Shown: positions 30,786-39,838, numbered from the stretch's first letter. The stretch is DNA of 64,000 nucleotides from Synechococcus sp. BIOS-E4-1 (GCF_014279995.1 NZ_CP047935.1:1881494-1945493); one strand, 5' to 3'. The notes: generated by a model not told the origin, from the sequence alone. A program made the numbers and translations.

Positions 30786-31130
30786 TCACTGGGCGTTGTA
30801 AAGGAGGCCCAAGCAGGAGGTGAAGTCGTTGCGCATTCCTTTCAATCGCTGTTCGATCTGCTGGTCGCTGGAATGCTCCTGGAGATAGCGCTCTGTCACA
30901 TCGTTGCCGATGCTCATCACCAGGCACAGAGTCTGAAGATCGTCTGTGTCAACAGCACGCTGCTTGGCCCCCTCAAGCATCACGTTGAGCAGGGCCATTT
31001 TGTTGTTGTAAGCCTGTCGGTCGCCAAGCTGCCAGCTCAAAGCAGGAGAAGCAACCATGGACAGTACAAATCCCATGGCTAAGGAGGATCCCGCTCGGAA
31101 CCGAAACATCTTTCGGCGCTTGATCGACAT
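30786..31130 (-). CDS. hypothetical secreted protein, 114 aa
   Basis: Basic N-terminus (MSIKRRKMFRFR) followed by a hydrophobic segment ending MVASPALSW, a plausible Sec signal with cleavage after ALS. The mature part is helical, with two Cys (CLVMSIGNDVTERYL and TSCLGLLY) that could form a disulfide. No family recognised. It is convergent with the SulP gene and divergent from the amino-acid ABC operon. Confidence 0.65.
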   Translation of the reverse strand: MSIKRRKMFRFRAGSSLAMGFVLSMVASPALSWQLGDRQAYNNKMALLNVMLEGAKQRAVDTDDLQTLCLVMSIGNDVTERYLQEHSSDQQIEQRLKGMRNDFTSCLGLLYNAQ

Positions 31131-31223
31131 GCAAACAACAGTAGAGATTCCTGCCAAGGTCAGCAGACATCCGTTTCAAACCTCTCGAAGTTCTGACAAA
31201 ATTGCCCTCCAAGGACCATTTGT

Positions 31224-32276
31224 ATGACGAAGCGTCGCTCACTTGTCTCCCTTCTCTCGGCATGCCTGGCACTTTCAGCCTGCGCCAGCCTCGGAGATGG
31301 CGATGCATCCCGAGTGGATCTGATTCGCAACAGAGGGGAACTGCGTTGCGGCGTCAGTGGAAAGATTCCAGGTTTCAGCTTCCTGCAAAGGGATGGCAGC
31401 TACGCAGGCCTCGATGTGGATCTGTGCAAGGCCTTTGCGGCAGCAATCATCGGTGATCCCAGCAAGGTGCAATACCGACCGCTCACTGCACCGGAGCGAT
31501 TCACAGCGCTGAAAACCGGAGAGATCGATCTTCTTTCCCGTAACACAACGTTCAATCTCAGCAGAGATGCTTCAGGGGGGAATGGCGTGAGCTTTGCGCC
31601 AGTCGTTTTCCACGATGGGCAAGGGTTATTGGTACGGCGCAACAGCGGAATCCGCAGTCTTAAAGATCTCAAAGGTCAGTCGATCTGTGTCGGCTCGGGT
31701 ACCACGACCGAACAGAATCTGAATGATGCGTTCCAGTCGCTTGGGTTGCCTTACAAGCCAATCAAATATCAGGATCTCAACCAAGTGGTTGCTGGTTATC
31801 TCCAGGGACGTTGCCAGGCAATGACCTCAGACCGATCACAACTGGCATCGGCCCGATCAGGATTTGAACGGCCTGAGCAGCATGTGATTCTTGCCGATGT
31901 TCTCAGCAAAGAACCCCTGGCTCCCTTGTCGTCAGGTGGTGATCAAAAACTCTCAGACTCCATGCGCTGGGTGGTATATGGAGTGATCACTGCAGAGGAG
32001 ATGGGAATCACCCAGGCCAATGTGGACGACAAGCTGCAAGAGGCACAGGACAATCCTGATCTCACGAAGTTGAGGCGGTTTCTTGGAGTCGAAGGCGATC
32101 TAGGCAGCAAGCTGGGCTTCAGCAACGATTTCATGGTGAACGTGATCAGATCCACTGGAAACTACGGAGAGATCTACGACCGACATCTAGGGCCTGACAG
32201 CGCTGTTCCAATCCCACGCGGACTCAATCAGTTGCATCGCGATGGAGGAGTCATTACTGCACCTCCGTTTCAATGA
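31224..32276 (+). CDS. natF: polar amino-acid ABC transporter, substrate-binding lipoprotein
   Basis: A 350-residue periplasmic binding protein of the AapJ/NatF type. The N-terminus has a lipobox (LALSAC), so it should be lipid-anchored. The SBP_bac_3 body includes LRCGVSGKIPGFSFLQRDGS, GLDVDLCKAFAAAI and a late CQAMTSDRSQLASAR block typical of the general amino-acid systems. It overlaps the permease gene by 4 bases (ATGA at 32273) and heads the operon. The symbol follows the Anabaena/Synechocystis Nat naming and is tentative. Confidence 0.88.
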   Translation: MTKRRSLVSLLSACLALSACASLGDGDASRVDLIRNRGELRCGVSGKIPGFSFLQRDGSYAGLDVDLCKAFAAAIIGDPSKVQYRPLTAPERFTALKTGEIDLLSRNTTFNLSRDASGGNGVSFAPVVFHDGQGLLVRRNSGIRSLKDLKGQSICVGSGTTTEQNLNDAFQSLGLPYKPIKYQDLNQVVAGYLQGRCQAMTSDRSQLASARSGFERPEQHVILADVLSKEPLAPLSSGGDQKLSDSMRWVVYGVITAEEMGITQANVDDKLQEAQDNPDLTKLRRFLGVEGDLGSKLGFSNDFMVNVIRSTGNYGEIYDRHLGPDSAVPIPRGLNQLHRDGGVITAPPFQ

Positions 32277-33172
32277 AACGGAAAGGCTTCCCTTGGCTTG
32301 AGCTCGTCGTGGTGGTCGCGGTTCTCACTCTTGTGGGGATTCTGGTCAATAACCTGGCAGTGAATCTGATCCGCACAGGCCTGGGACTCAGCTTCGAATG
32401 GCTCTGGCAGCCCGCTGGATTCGCCCTCAGCGAACACACTCTTCCCTATCAACCAGGGGACAGCACGGCCTGGGCTTTGCTGGTGAGCTGGCTGAACAGC
32501 CTCCGGGTGATCGCTTGCAGCATCGTGCTGGCCACGGTGCTGGGTGTTGTGGCCGGAGCAGCGAGACGAAGTCTCAATCCCCTGCTCCGTCAGCTGGCGG
32601 GCCTGTACGTGGGCTTGATCCGCCAGATCCCCTTGCTGCTGCAGCTTCTCTTCTGGTATTTCGTGGCTTTTCTCGGCCTGCCGTCCGAACCGATGGCTCC
32701 CATCGGTGCGCTCATCAGCCTCTCGAATCAGGGAGTCGCGATTCTTGGGCTGAACCTGAGCGTGGAGTTCTCCGCGGTTCTGGTCGGCCTGAGCGTCTTC
32801 ACCGGTGCGGCGATCGCGGAGGTCGTTCGCGGTGGACTCGACTCCGTCCCTAGGGGTCAGTGGGAAGCATTCAGGAGCTTGGGTATCGGCGAAACCCTTG
32901 GACTGAGGAGAGTTGTCTTGCCACAGGCTTTACCAGCAATTCTTCCGGCTCTGAGCAGTCAGTATTTAAATCTGGCCAAAAACAGCACCCTGGCAATCGC
33001 TGTTGGCTTTGCAGATCTCTACGCCGTAAGTGATACAGCGATCACCCAGACCGGAAGAGCCATCGAGGGATTCCTCATCCTTTTGCTGAGCTTTCTCGCA
33101 CTCAATCTTCTCATCAATGGTGGCATGCAGTTGCTGAATCGAATCGTGGTTCGTCCTGCACAACGGACCTAA
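32273..33172 (+). CDS. natG: polar amino-acid ABC transporter, permease 1
   Basis: A 299-residue membrane permease (AapQ/NatG type) with about five spans in the BPD_transp_1 fold. The ATPase-docking EAA loop is clear: GQWEAFRSLGIGETLGLRRV, preceded by EVVRGGLDSVPR. The large periplasmic segment after the first span is typical of this subunit. It overlaps the binding-protein gene by 4 bases. Downstream, an unrelated DUF308 gene separates it from the second permease. Confidence 0.9.
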   Translation: MKRKGFPWLELVVVVAVLTLVGILVNNLAVNLIRTGLGLSFEWLWQPAGFALSEHTLPYQPGDSTAWALLVSWLNSLRVIACSIVLATVLGVVAGAARRSLNPLLRQLAGLYVGLIRQIPLLLQLLFWYFVAFLGLPSEPMAPIGALISLSNQGVAILGLNLSVEFSAVLVGLSVFTGAAIAEVVRGGLDSVPRGQWEAFRSLGIGETLGLRRVVLPQALPAILPALSSQYLNLAKNSTLAIAVGFADLYAVSDTAITQTGRAIEGFLILLLSFLALNLLINGGMQLLNRIVVRPAQRT

Positions 33173-33196
33173 GATCGATCTGTTACTGCTGAGCCA

Positions 33197-33697
33197 ATGA
33201 ATTCCCGTCGCATCGCTGCGGTGCTGCTCGTGATCGCCGCAATCGCTGCGATCCTGCTGCCCTTTGCTTCCGCCACTCTTCTCACAATTGGAATTGGTGG
33301 GATCGCATTTGCAGCAGGAATCGGTCAGTTTCTGCGTCTTGGCGATGAGAGCAACAGTCAGGGGAAACTGTTCCGCGTTCTCTCAGGACTGCTGTATATC
33401 GGTGGCGCAATCTTCATTCTGATTGATCCCATCGACAGTGAAGTCAGCCTCACCCTCTTTGCAGGCATCCTGCTGCTGGTGGAAGGTGTGATGGAGCTTG
33501 CCTCCGGAGCCAGTGCATCAGGTCCAGCCGGCGGCCTGAGCATTGTTGATGGCATACTCACTTCCTTGATTGGAGTTCTGCTGGTGGTGGAGTGGCCGTT
33601 CGACAGCCTCTGGGCCCTCGGAACTCTGTTCGGAGTCGCCTTGTTCACGTCAGCCATCAAACTGTTCAGCGCACCAGCGGAGCAGCCCGGGAGTTGA
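33197..33697 (+). CDS. HdeD/DUF308 family membrane protein inside the ABC operon
   Basis: A 166-residue protein with about six short membrane spans and no sizeable soluble part, matching the HdeD-like DUF308 family (paired hydrophobic repeats such as SGLLYIGGAIFILIDPIDSE and GILTSLIGVLLVVEWPFDS). It begins 24 bases after natG and its stop overlaps the natH start (TGATG at 33695-33699), so it is translated with the operon. Its role in amino-acid uptake, if any, is unknown; it is not a normal component of these transporters. Confidence 0.85.
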   Translation: MNSRRIAAVLLVIAAIAAILLPFASATLLTIGIGGIAFAAGIGQFLRLGDESNSQGKLFRVLSGLLYIGGAIFILIDPIDSEVSLTLFAGILLLVEGVMELASGASASGPAGGLSIVDGILTSLIGVLLVVEWPFDSLWALGTLFGVALFTSAIKLFSAPAEQPGS

Positions 33698-34737
33698 TGA
33701 CCGGGTCACGGACTGCGTATCGGAAACGACTTCTCCAGGCCAGACATCATCCACTGCAGACACTGCTCAGTGTTGTGATCCTGGCCCTGATCATTTGGAT
33801 CGTCTGGTCAACCGCTGCCTGGCTGGTTGTGGGAGCAGACTGGTCCGTTGTCACGGAGAATCTTCCGCTCTTCGCCCTAGGTTCCTACCCGGAGAACGAG
33901 CGCTGGAGACCGTTTCTCTGGCTGGGACTGCTTTGCCTGATGACGGCGAACACCCTGCTGCAGCCTCTCCTGCCTGCACGTTGGCGAGTCAGCGGTTTAG
34001 CTCTTTCGTGGTGCTGGCTCGCCATGCTGCCCTTAGGCCTGCTGCTGCTTGCCGGCGGACCAGGCTTGCAGACCGTGAGCTCGAGGGACTGGGGGGGACT
34101 GACCCTGACGGTGCTGCTCACCGGCTTCAGCGGTTTGCTGGCCCTACCGCTTGGAATCTTGCTGGCCCTTGGACGCAGAAGCAAGCTGACACTGCCACGC
34201 CATCTCTGTCGCCTCTACATCGATGGCATGCGAGCAGTGCCGTTGATTGCCGTGCTCTTTTTCGGACAGCTGCTTCTTCCTCTGTTTCTGCCGGTCGAGA
34301 TCGAAATCAATCGCGTACTCAGAGCCATCGTGGCTTTCGCGCTGTTCGCGGCCGCCTATGTCGCTGAAGATGTGCGCGGAGGCTTACAGGCCATTCCGGG
34401 CACGCAGCTCGAGGCAGCAGCAGCACTGGGGCTGGGTCCATGGCAGATCCAACAGCTGGTGGTCCTTCCTCAGGCACTGCGCGTGGCCGTGCCTGCACTC
34501 ACCAATCAAGCCATTGGCCTGCTTCAGAACACAAGCTTGATGGCCATTCTTGGCTTGGTGGAACTGCTTGGAATCAGCCGCAGCCTGCTGGCCAATCCTG
34601 CCTATATCGGTCGACACCTCGAGGCCTACATCTGGCTAGCAGGTCTGTACTGGTTGGTATGCACCGCCATGGCCCTCATGGCTCGTCAGCTTGAACGTCA
34701 GGGCCCCTCTGCCTCCACTTCAGCCATTTCTTCATGA
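33697..34737 (+). CDS. natH: polar amino-acid ABC transporter, permease 2
   Basis: A 346-residue permease (AapM/NatH type) with extra N-terminal spans before the BPD_transp_1 core. The EAA loop is present: EDVRGGLQAIPGTQLEAAAA followed by LGLGPWQIQQLVVLPQA. ATG at 33697 overlaps the DUF308 stop by one base, and its end overlaps the ATPase gene by 4 bases. The frame is open to 33592 but that lies within DUF308. Confidence 0.9.
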   Translation: MTGSRTAYRKRLLQARHHPLQTLLSVVILALIIWIVWSTAAWLVVGADWSVVTENLPLFALGSYPENERWRPFLWLGLLCLMTANTLLQPLLPARWRVSGLALSWCWLAMLPLGLLLLAGGPGLQTVSSRDWGGLTLTVLLTGFSGLLALPLGILLALGRRSKLTLPRHLCRLYIDGMRAVPLIAVLFFGQLLLPLFLPVEIEINRVLRAIVAFALFAAAYVAEDVRGGLQAIPGTQLEAAAALGLGPWQIQQLVVLPQALRVAVPALTNQAIGLLQNTSLMAILGLVELLGISRSLLANPAYIGRHLEAYIWLAGLYWLVCTAMALMARQLERQGPSASTSAISS

Positions 34738-35477
34738 CTGTCTCCGTCAGAGCCGAATCAATCAGCAAGACCTTCAACGGTTCACAGAAAGCGCTCGATC
34801 AAGTCAACCTCAGCGTCAACCATGGTGAAGTGCTGGTCGTGATGGGGCCTTCCGGTTCCGGCAAGAGCACCCTGATTCGCACATTCAACGGGCTTGAAGC
34901 AATTGATGCCGGGAAGCTGGAGATCGTCGGCATTCCTCTGGATATGGAGCAAGATGAACAACAGATCCGGCGGATCCGTCGTCGTGTCGGGATGGTGTTC
35001 CAGCAATTCAACCTGTTCCCGCACCTCTCGATCCTCGACAACATCACGCTGGCGCCGATCCGAGTGAGGAGAATCAGCAAAGCTGATGCAGAAGCAAGGG
35101 CACACGGACTTCTGGCGCAGATGGGCATCGCCGATCAGGCCAGGAAATATCCCTCTGAACTGAGCGGGGGTCAGCAACAACGGGTGGCCATCGCCAGGGC
35201 ACTGGCCATGGATCCAGAGCTGATGCTGTTTGACGAGCCCACCAGCGCTCTCGATCCAGAACGGGTCAAGGAGGTGCTGGATGCCATGCGAAGACTCGCT
35301 GCCGATGGCATGACGATGATCGTTGTGACCCATGAGCTCGGGTTCGCGCGTGAAGTCGCAGACCGGGTCTTGTTCATGGATGCAGGGCGGGTCGTGGAAC
35401 TGACCGACTCCTCCACATTTTTCACCCAGGCGAAGGAGGAGCGCAGCAGGCGTTTCCTCAATCAAATGTCGCATTGA
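34734..35477 (+). CDS. polar amino-acid ABC transporter, ATP-binding subunit
   Basis: A 247-residue ATPase of the GlnQ/AapP group that powers the NatFGH-type transporter. Walker A MGPSGSGKST, Q-loop VFQQFNLFPHLS, signature LSGGQQQRVAIARAL, Walker B LMLFDEPTSALD and switch VVTHELGFAREVADR are all present. It ends the operon. The following 265 bases (35478-35742) hold no gene I can support. Confidence 0.93.
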   Translation: MTVSVRAESISKTFNGSQKALDQVNLSVNHGEVLVVMGPSGSGKSTLIRTFNGLEAIDAGKLEIVGIPLDMEQDEQQIRRIRRRVGMVFQQFNLFPHLSILDNITLAPIRVRRISKADAEARAHGLLAQMGIADQARKYPSELSGGQQQRVAIARALAMDPELMLFDEPTSALDPERVKEVLDAMRRLAADGMTMIVVTHELGFAREVADRVLFMDAGRVVELTDSSTFFTQAKEERSRRFLNQMSH

Positions 35478-35742
35478 TCACGATCCCAAGAGCAGAAACC
35501 TGTTTTTTGCCGGGGACCTGGCCATGGTGAGAACCTATTGAGGACGCGATCGGATGAGCGATCCATGCAGGCAACCCCGCCGTGACGCAGTGGGATCCGC
35601 TGTTTCAACCTGGTGGAGGGACCGCGTTTCAATGTTGATCCTCGACAACAGAAAGAGAGACGCCGCCAGCCTTTATCTGGAGTTCTGCTTGCCCGGCAGC
35701 CGAGCGGTCGAACTGTCGGCTCACCCACACCCTTAACGCGCT

Positions 35743-36249
35743 ATGGACCAACGCGAGAGGGTTCAGCAGCTTTGCGAGGACCACGCCGAAGATCTCCGCA
35801 GTCATGCAATCAACGTTGCGGAACATCGTCAGTGGGATCTGACCCTGCCCGTAGCGGTGATCGATGCCCGTTCCGACAGAAGACGATTCCATGTCACAGC
35901 GGTTGGGACGATCGGCAATGTTGTCCGGGTCTCCACGACCATCGACCATCCACTGATGCAACAGCTGTTCAAGCTGATCCAGACCAGGAGTGATGACTCC
36001 GCATTGGACCTGATGCTCAGTGATGCCGACTACGGAGAAGAGTTTGCAGCCATGTTCGAGATGTATCGCGAAGAGCGAAGCGGTGGAGCACCTCTCTGGA
36101 GCGCATCAGATGCAGCATCATTTGTGGTCAAATCCAAGCAGGCATTCGACGACCGAGAGCTTGCGATCGTGGCTCTTCTGCCAAGCGATCCACATGACGT
36201 CGTTACGTTTGGCATCCCGCTTCGCTACTACGGGATTGAGACAAGCTGA
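35743..36249 (+). CDS. hypothetical protein, 168 aa
   Basis: An acidic soluble protein with no signal or membrane span. The sequence looks genuinely coding (VQQLCEDHAEDLRSHAINVA, ISTT-like beta blocks, FGIPLRYYGIETS at the end) but I do not recognise a family. Its last 22 bases overlap the convergent small gene at 36228-36455. Confidence 0.65.
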   Translation: MDQRERVQQLCEDHAEDLRSHAINVAEHRQWDLTLPVAVIDARSDRRRFHVTAVGTIGNVVRVSTTIDHPLMQQLFKLIQTRSDDSALDLMLSDADYGEEFAAMFEMYREERSGGAPLWSASDAASFVVKSKQAFDDRELAIVALLPSDPHDVVTFGIPLRYYGIETS

Positions 36250-36455
36250 TCGACACGGTCATGGAGTCGCAGCAGCGCATCCTCTGCCGCCGAGAGCTCC
36301 CGTTCGGTCAACAACCAACGCTCGTTTCCGAACGGCAGACTGGCCACCTGATCAGACAGTTCCAGCTGCAGCTGCTCGCATCGATCAGCCAGAGTCGCGC
36401 TGAGCTGAAGAAAATGCCGCTGAATCAAGCAGGAGGGTGCAGCGATGGTCAACAT
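36228..36455 (-). CDS. small helical protein, 75 aa
   Basis: A short soluble protein, mostly helical, with LIQRHFLQLSATLADRCEQL and a Glu/Arg/Leu-rich C-terminal helix (TERELSAAEDALLRLHDRV). I start it at the ATG at 36455, which has an AGGGG ribosome site just upstream; the frame is open to 36821 but the rest is low-quality and opposes the AEC carrier gene. No family recognised. Confidence 0.55.
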   Translation of the reverse strand: MLTIAAPSCLIQRHFLQLSATLADRCEQLQLELSDQVASLPFGNERWLLTERELSAAEDALLRLHDRVDQLVSIP

Positions 36456-36531
36456 GGTCCCCTTGCATGGACGGATGAAAGTCTGGCACAAGAGCTTGAA
36501 TTCAGAGCCTTGATCTGTTGATGCCTCACCA

Positions 36532-37455
36532 GTGCTGAAACTCCTCTGGGAGATGGCTCCCTGCCTCATCGGGGGAGCAGTCATCGGACGATGGCGACCG
36601 CAGTGGATCGCACCCCTCGCGCTTCCACTGGTGCGTTTCGGCGTTCCTGTGAGCCTGATGGGGCTGCTGCTGCATGGCGGCCTCAATGGTTCGTTATTTG
36701 GGATGGCGCTGCTTTCCGTTACAGCCATCGCCCTGATGATGATGATCCTGCACTGGCTGAGTACCGGCATCCCCGCTCTGGGCCGAGCTGATCTGCAGCT
36801 GGGCAGCTGCATTGGCAACACCGCTTACTTCGGGATTCCAGCCACCCTGGCCCTGCTGCCACCGGAAGCGCTGCCGGTGAGCATCGGCTACGACCTTGGC
36901 GCAACCCTGTTGGTCTGGAGTCTGGGACCTCTTTGGCTGAACCGACAAAGCAAAACACCAAGGACCGGTGAGCGCTGGCGGGATTTGCTTGGACATCTCA
37001 GTGCAAGCCCAGCCACAAGAGGGCTGCTCGGGGCACTGATCGTGAAGGCAACCCCGTGGCATGAACTGATCCGTGATGCTCTCTGGCTGCCTTCACGCGC
37101 GGTCATCGTGCTGGCTCTGGTTGTGGTGGGAATGCGACTTGGGGATATTGCTGCACAAAAGTGGAAGGGACCAGAAATCGATCTGAGTGCACCACTGATC
37201 TGCAAACTTGTCGTGTTTCCTTCGCTGATGCTGCTGATCAGCCTGACCTTTCCGCTGCCTGGCTATGCCCGCCAGGCGTTGGTTCTGCAGGCGGCCGCCC
37301 CAACCGCGATCTCCGTTCTGCTCATCGCCGAATCCGAACAACTGAACGGCGCCAGACCGGCACAACTGATTCTGATCAGCACACTGGCAGCTCTGCTCAG
37401 TGTCCCGGTCTGGAGTCTGCTGATCAGTCCACTGAGCGGAACACCCGGAACGTGA
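36532..37455 (+). CDS. AEC-family (auxin efflux carrier-like) transporter
   Basis: A 307-residue carrier with about ten membrane spans in two five-span halves. The central GSCIGNTAYFGIPATLALLP and the late LQAAAPTAISVLLIAESE blocks fit the bacterial AEC/malate-permease-like family. It starts with GTG at 36532. The substrate is unknown. It is convergent with the AlkB gene, overlapping its end by 32 bases. Confidence 0.85.
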   Translation: MLKLLWEMAPCLIGGAVIGRWRPQWIAPLALPLVRFGVPVSLMGLLLHGGLNGSLFGMALLSVTAIALMMMILHWLSTGIPALGRADLQLGSCIGNTAYFGIPATLALLPPEALPVSIGYDLGATLLVWSLGPLWLNRQSKTPRTGERWRDLLGHLSASPATRGLLGALIVKATPWHELIRDALWLPSRAVIVLALVVVGMRLGDIAAQKWKGPEIDLSAPLICKLVVFPSLMLLISLTFPLPGYARQALVLQAAAPTAISVLLIAESEQLNGARPAQLILISTLAALLSVPVWSLLISPLSGTPGT

Positions 37456-38011
37456 GGTTGAGCCTTGGTTGTTTTACCCGCTTTCTCACCGGCAAGCCAT
37501 GCATCCAAAGCCTTTGACAATCAGGATCCATCAGCAGAAGGTCGCCATCAGCGAGAGTGAGATCGCAGCGCGTTCCAGTGAATCGATGGCGGAACTGCAG
37601 ATCTCTGCTTGATCCGAACGACAGCGATGCGATCGGGAAAGAGGCATCAATCTCCGGTTCGTCATCGGCGTGCCAACCCATGCGGTCCTGGCCATCGCGA
37701 TAGAGATTGAAAAGACAGCCGTTGAAGGGCGCTGAGCTCCTGGATGAGACAAGGTCCAGCAGTGGCAGGAACCAGTCCGGCCAGCCCTCACCTCGATGCA
37801 GCGCACCGCTGTAGCGATAGGACACTTGGCGATCAGCCAGAAAGGCCGTCAGCCTTGGCACCAGGTGCCATCGCCCATAGACACGAACCTGCGGCTGGTC
37901 CCAGCTGATCTGCTCCACACAGCGATCCATCCAGATCTGGCTGACGTCAGGAGGCAGCCAGCCTGGTTGGTGGGCCCAGTTCATGACTTCAACGGCCTCG
38001 TCTGCGGCCAT
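37424..38011 (-). CDS. AlkB-like 2-oxoglutarate/Fe(II) dioxygenase
   Basis: A DNA- or RNA-alkylation repair dioxygenase. The jelly-roll core shows the iron ligands His and Asp in MGWHADDEPEID and the later His in LWMHGLPV, with the 2-oxoglutarate-binding Arg pair in PRLNLTFR. FNGCLFNLYRDGQDRMGWHA is typical of AlkB homologues. I place the start at ATG 38011 (195 residues). The frame stays open to 38140, but those codons overlap the divergent gene at 38124. Start uncertain. Confidence 0.88.
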   Translation of the reverse strand: MAADEAVEVMNWAHQPGWLPPDVSQIWMDRCVEQISWDQPQVRVYGRWHLVPRLTAFLADRQVSYRYSGALHRGEGWPDWFLPLLDLVSSRSSAPFNGCLFNLYRDGQDRMGWHADDEPEIDASFPIASLSFGSSRDLQFRHRFTGTRCDLTLADGDLLLMDPDCQRLWMHGLPVRKRVKQPRLNLTFRVFRSVD

Positions 38012-38123
38012 CCCCAGCACACCATCACGGTGGAGCACTCTGGCGCCCGCGCCGGCCTGATGGAGCGTGAAGACGGATAACAGCGGGAGCGAAGTTGCCG
38101 ACCACAGCCCATAGATTGCAGCC

Positions 38124-38426
38124 ATGGGAGCACGGATCACGCTGGAAACGTTCCTGAAGCGAGCAAAACAGCGCTTCGGTGATCAGTTCGACTACTCCGG
38201 CATCCAATGGCGGAGCTTTAAGAGCCCTGTGAAAATCCGCTGTTGCAAGCATCCTGTTCAGGAAATCACCATCACGCCTGAACGGCACCTACAGACCACT
38301 GGCGGTTGCAAATACTGTCTGCGAGAGCGACGTGTTGAAGCGCTCGAGCGTGAACTCAACAGAACATCCGCCCAGCCAGTCGCTGAGGTGGTTCGCTCCA
38401 CGGCCAAGGTGATGGCATCCGAGTGA
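38124..38426 (+). CDS. DUF723-like zinc-finger protein, 100 aa
   Basis: A 100-residue protein with the pattern seen in DUF723-type modules: FLKRAKQRFGDQFDYSGIQW, then VKIRCCKHPVQEITITPERH and GGCKYCLRER. Two pairs of Cys (with His) could hold one zinc. Such modules occur in homing-endonuclease-like and phage proteins as DNA-binding repeats; here it stands alone. It is divergent from alkB. The role is unknown. Confidence 0.65.
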   Translation: MGARITLETFLKRAKQRFGDQFDYSGIQWRSFKSPVKIRCCKHPVQEITITPERHLQTTGGCKYCLRERRVEALERELNRTSAQPVAEVVRSTAKVMASE

Positions 38427-38435
38427 AAGAGGGCT

Positions 38436-38570
38436 TCAGCCGTTCAGCTTTTCAAACCAGAAGCCTGCAAGCTGCCAACTCGACAGCAGGAAGATGCCCA
38501 GAAACAACCAGTTGAGCCAGGCAGGGCGCTCCTTCTTTTCAAACATACGGGCTGAGGTGGGAGATGTCAT
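38436..38570 (-). CDS. small single-span membrane protein, 44 aa
   Basis: A complete short frame encoding a polar N-terminus with MFEKKERPAWLNW, one membrane span (LFLGIFLLSSWQLAGFWF) and a short EKLNG tail. The positive-in layout and Trp-flanked span are typical of small cyanobacterial membrane subunits, but I cannot name it. It is convergent with the DUF723-like gene, 9 bases away. Confidence 0.55.
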   Translation of the reverse strand: MTSPTSARMFEKKERPAWLNWLFLGIFLLSSWQLAGFWFEKLNG

Positions 38571-38624
38571 TGTCACCCAGAAGCGCAGCCAATCAATCGA
38601 AGTTGAGTGAACTGGAGTGATTGA

Positions 38625-38813
38625 TCAAGCGTTATCAATCTGCAGCGCCCTTTTGAGATCGTGCATGCCCTCGAGCTGCTGATGAACGGCCTTCAGCTGT
38701 CTCTGAATGTGATCGCTTTGGGGAAGACCACTGAGTGAAGCGAGTGCGAGCTCCAGGTGATGCTTGGCATCAATCAGCAGACGACAGTCAAGACTTCCAG
38801 GTTCATAGCTCAT
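38625..38813 (-). CDS. small helical protein, 62 aa
   Basis: From ATG 38813 the frame encodes an acidic, leucine-rich helical protein with heptad-like spacing (LLIDAKHHLELALASL, IQRQLKAVHQQLEGMHDLKR), which suggests a coiled coil. The frame is open to 38873, but the ATG at 38813 is the more natural start. No family recognised. On the same strand as the 44-residue gene, 54 bases apart. Confidence 0.5.
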   Translation of the reverse strand: MSYEPGSLDCRLLIDAKHHLELALASLSGLPQSDHIQRQLKAVHQQLEGMHDLKRALQIDNA

Positions 38814-38989
38814 TCGCAAAAAGCACCTGAGACCATTCAGCGACAGGAAGCAGTGATCAGCTGTGTGAATCACAACACTCTGATGTGTTGATCATGGTTC
38901 CAGCCCCTGATCAAACGCTTCAGGCCGAACCAGAGGACGAACAAATCATCGGGGACCTAGGTCCTGCGGGGCCGGCGACGACTTCAGCA

Positions 38990-39664
38990 TCAACCGGAGA
39001 CAGCTTCAACGTCAACGACATTCACCGGCTCCATGAATTGATCCGTGAGGTAGCGAAGCGTGCGGTTACGGATCACCTCAACCTCCATGGCATTCCAGGC
39101 GCCGCCAATCAGGCAACCCACAAGGGGAATTGTCTTGGTGATCAAGGCTCTATGAGTCACCCTTCGCCCGAACACTCTTGTGATCACAGCATTGATCAAC
39201 CGCAGACCGCGTTGATTGATCAATCTGACCACCACATCACGCGTTGCGGTCTTTGCAGCCTTGAGACCGAACTCCACAGCCAACTGACTGATCAGGCTCG
39301 AGCCGAGCACGGGAACAAGCAGCTCGTAGCGAGCTGTGTCGCTATCGAGGAAGCCTGGAATCAACAGTTCGGCGGCACAGGCCGCAGCGAACAGCTGGGC
39401 GCGGGTGGTGACGGAAAGATCAGCAAGTGCACCCGCCACACTCAGCAGTGGATTAGCCGCCAGCCCCATGGCAGCTCCCGCCGTGACAACGCGCAGACGC
39501 ACGTCACTGAATGCTTGCTCCGCAAGCTCGTAGCTTGTGGCATCCGGAAAGCGTCGCCGCAGCAGCATCACCTCCTGACGGACTTTGCAGACGTCAAAAC
39601 TCATCACCCAATCGAGATAGTCGGCGACCGAACTGAGCGGCAACGCAGTCTCCCGATTGAGCAA
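38990..39664 (-). CDS. EcsC-like protein
   Basis: A 224-residue protein that resembles the EcsC family in its alanine- and glycine-rich helices and the C-terminal block TKTIPLVGCLIGGAWNAMEV followed by IRNRTLRYL. EcsC-like proteins are peripheral membrane proteins of unclear role. TTG at 39664 is listed because the extra 20 residues look coding (ADYLDWV); ATG at 39604 is the alternative. A 317-codon open frame on the opposite strand is its shadow. Confidence 0.65.
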   Translation of the reverse strand: MLNRETALPLSSVADYLDWVMSFDVCKVRQEVMLLRRRFPDATSYELAEQAFSDVRLRVVTAGAAMGLAANPLLSVAGALADLSVTTRAQLFAAACAAELLIPGFLDSDTARYELLVPVLGSSLISQLAVEFGLKAAKTATRDVVVRLINQRGLRLINAVITRVFGRRVTHRALITKTIPLVGCLIGGAWNAMEVEVIRNRTLRYLTDQFMEPVNVVDVEAVSG

Positions 39665-39838
39665 TTCAATTTATCGGCAATGATCGCTGAGATCATGCTC
39701 AAGGCCCTCAAACCAGATGCAGTGGCATTAAACGACGATGATCGTGGTCTGAAATCTGTTCGGGATCCTGATCCAAGGCAGCCTGAAAAGACGAACGCCC
39801 ATATCCCGTCAACAGACGGAAACGTCACCATTGACCGA

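Noticed and set aside
35554-35736. 60-codon frame between the ABC ATPase and the 168-residue gene
   Set aside because: No hydrophobic or domain pattern, and two other frames there are equally open; support is too weak to list.
36456-36821. N-terminal extension of the small gene at 36228-36455
   Set aside because: The extension is antisense to the AEC carrier gene and low in coding quality; the ATG at 36455 has a ribosome site.
38885-39838. Open frame of 318 codons that runs on the plus strand into the DUF938 gene
   Set aside because: It is antisense to the EcsC-like gene and has biased, low-complexity composition; only the part from 39839 matches the family.
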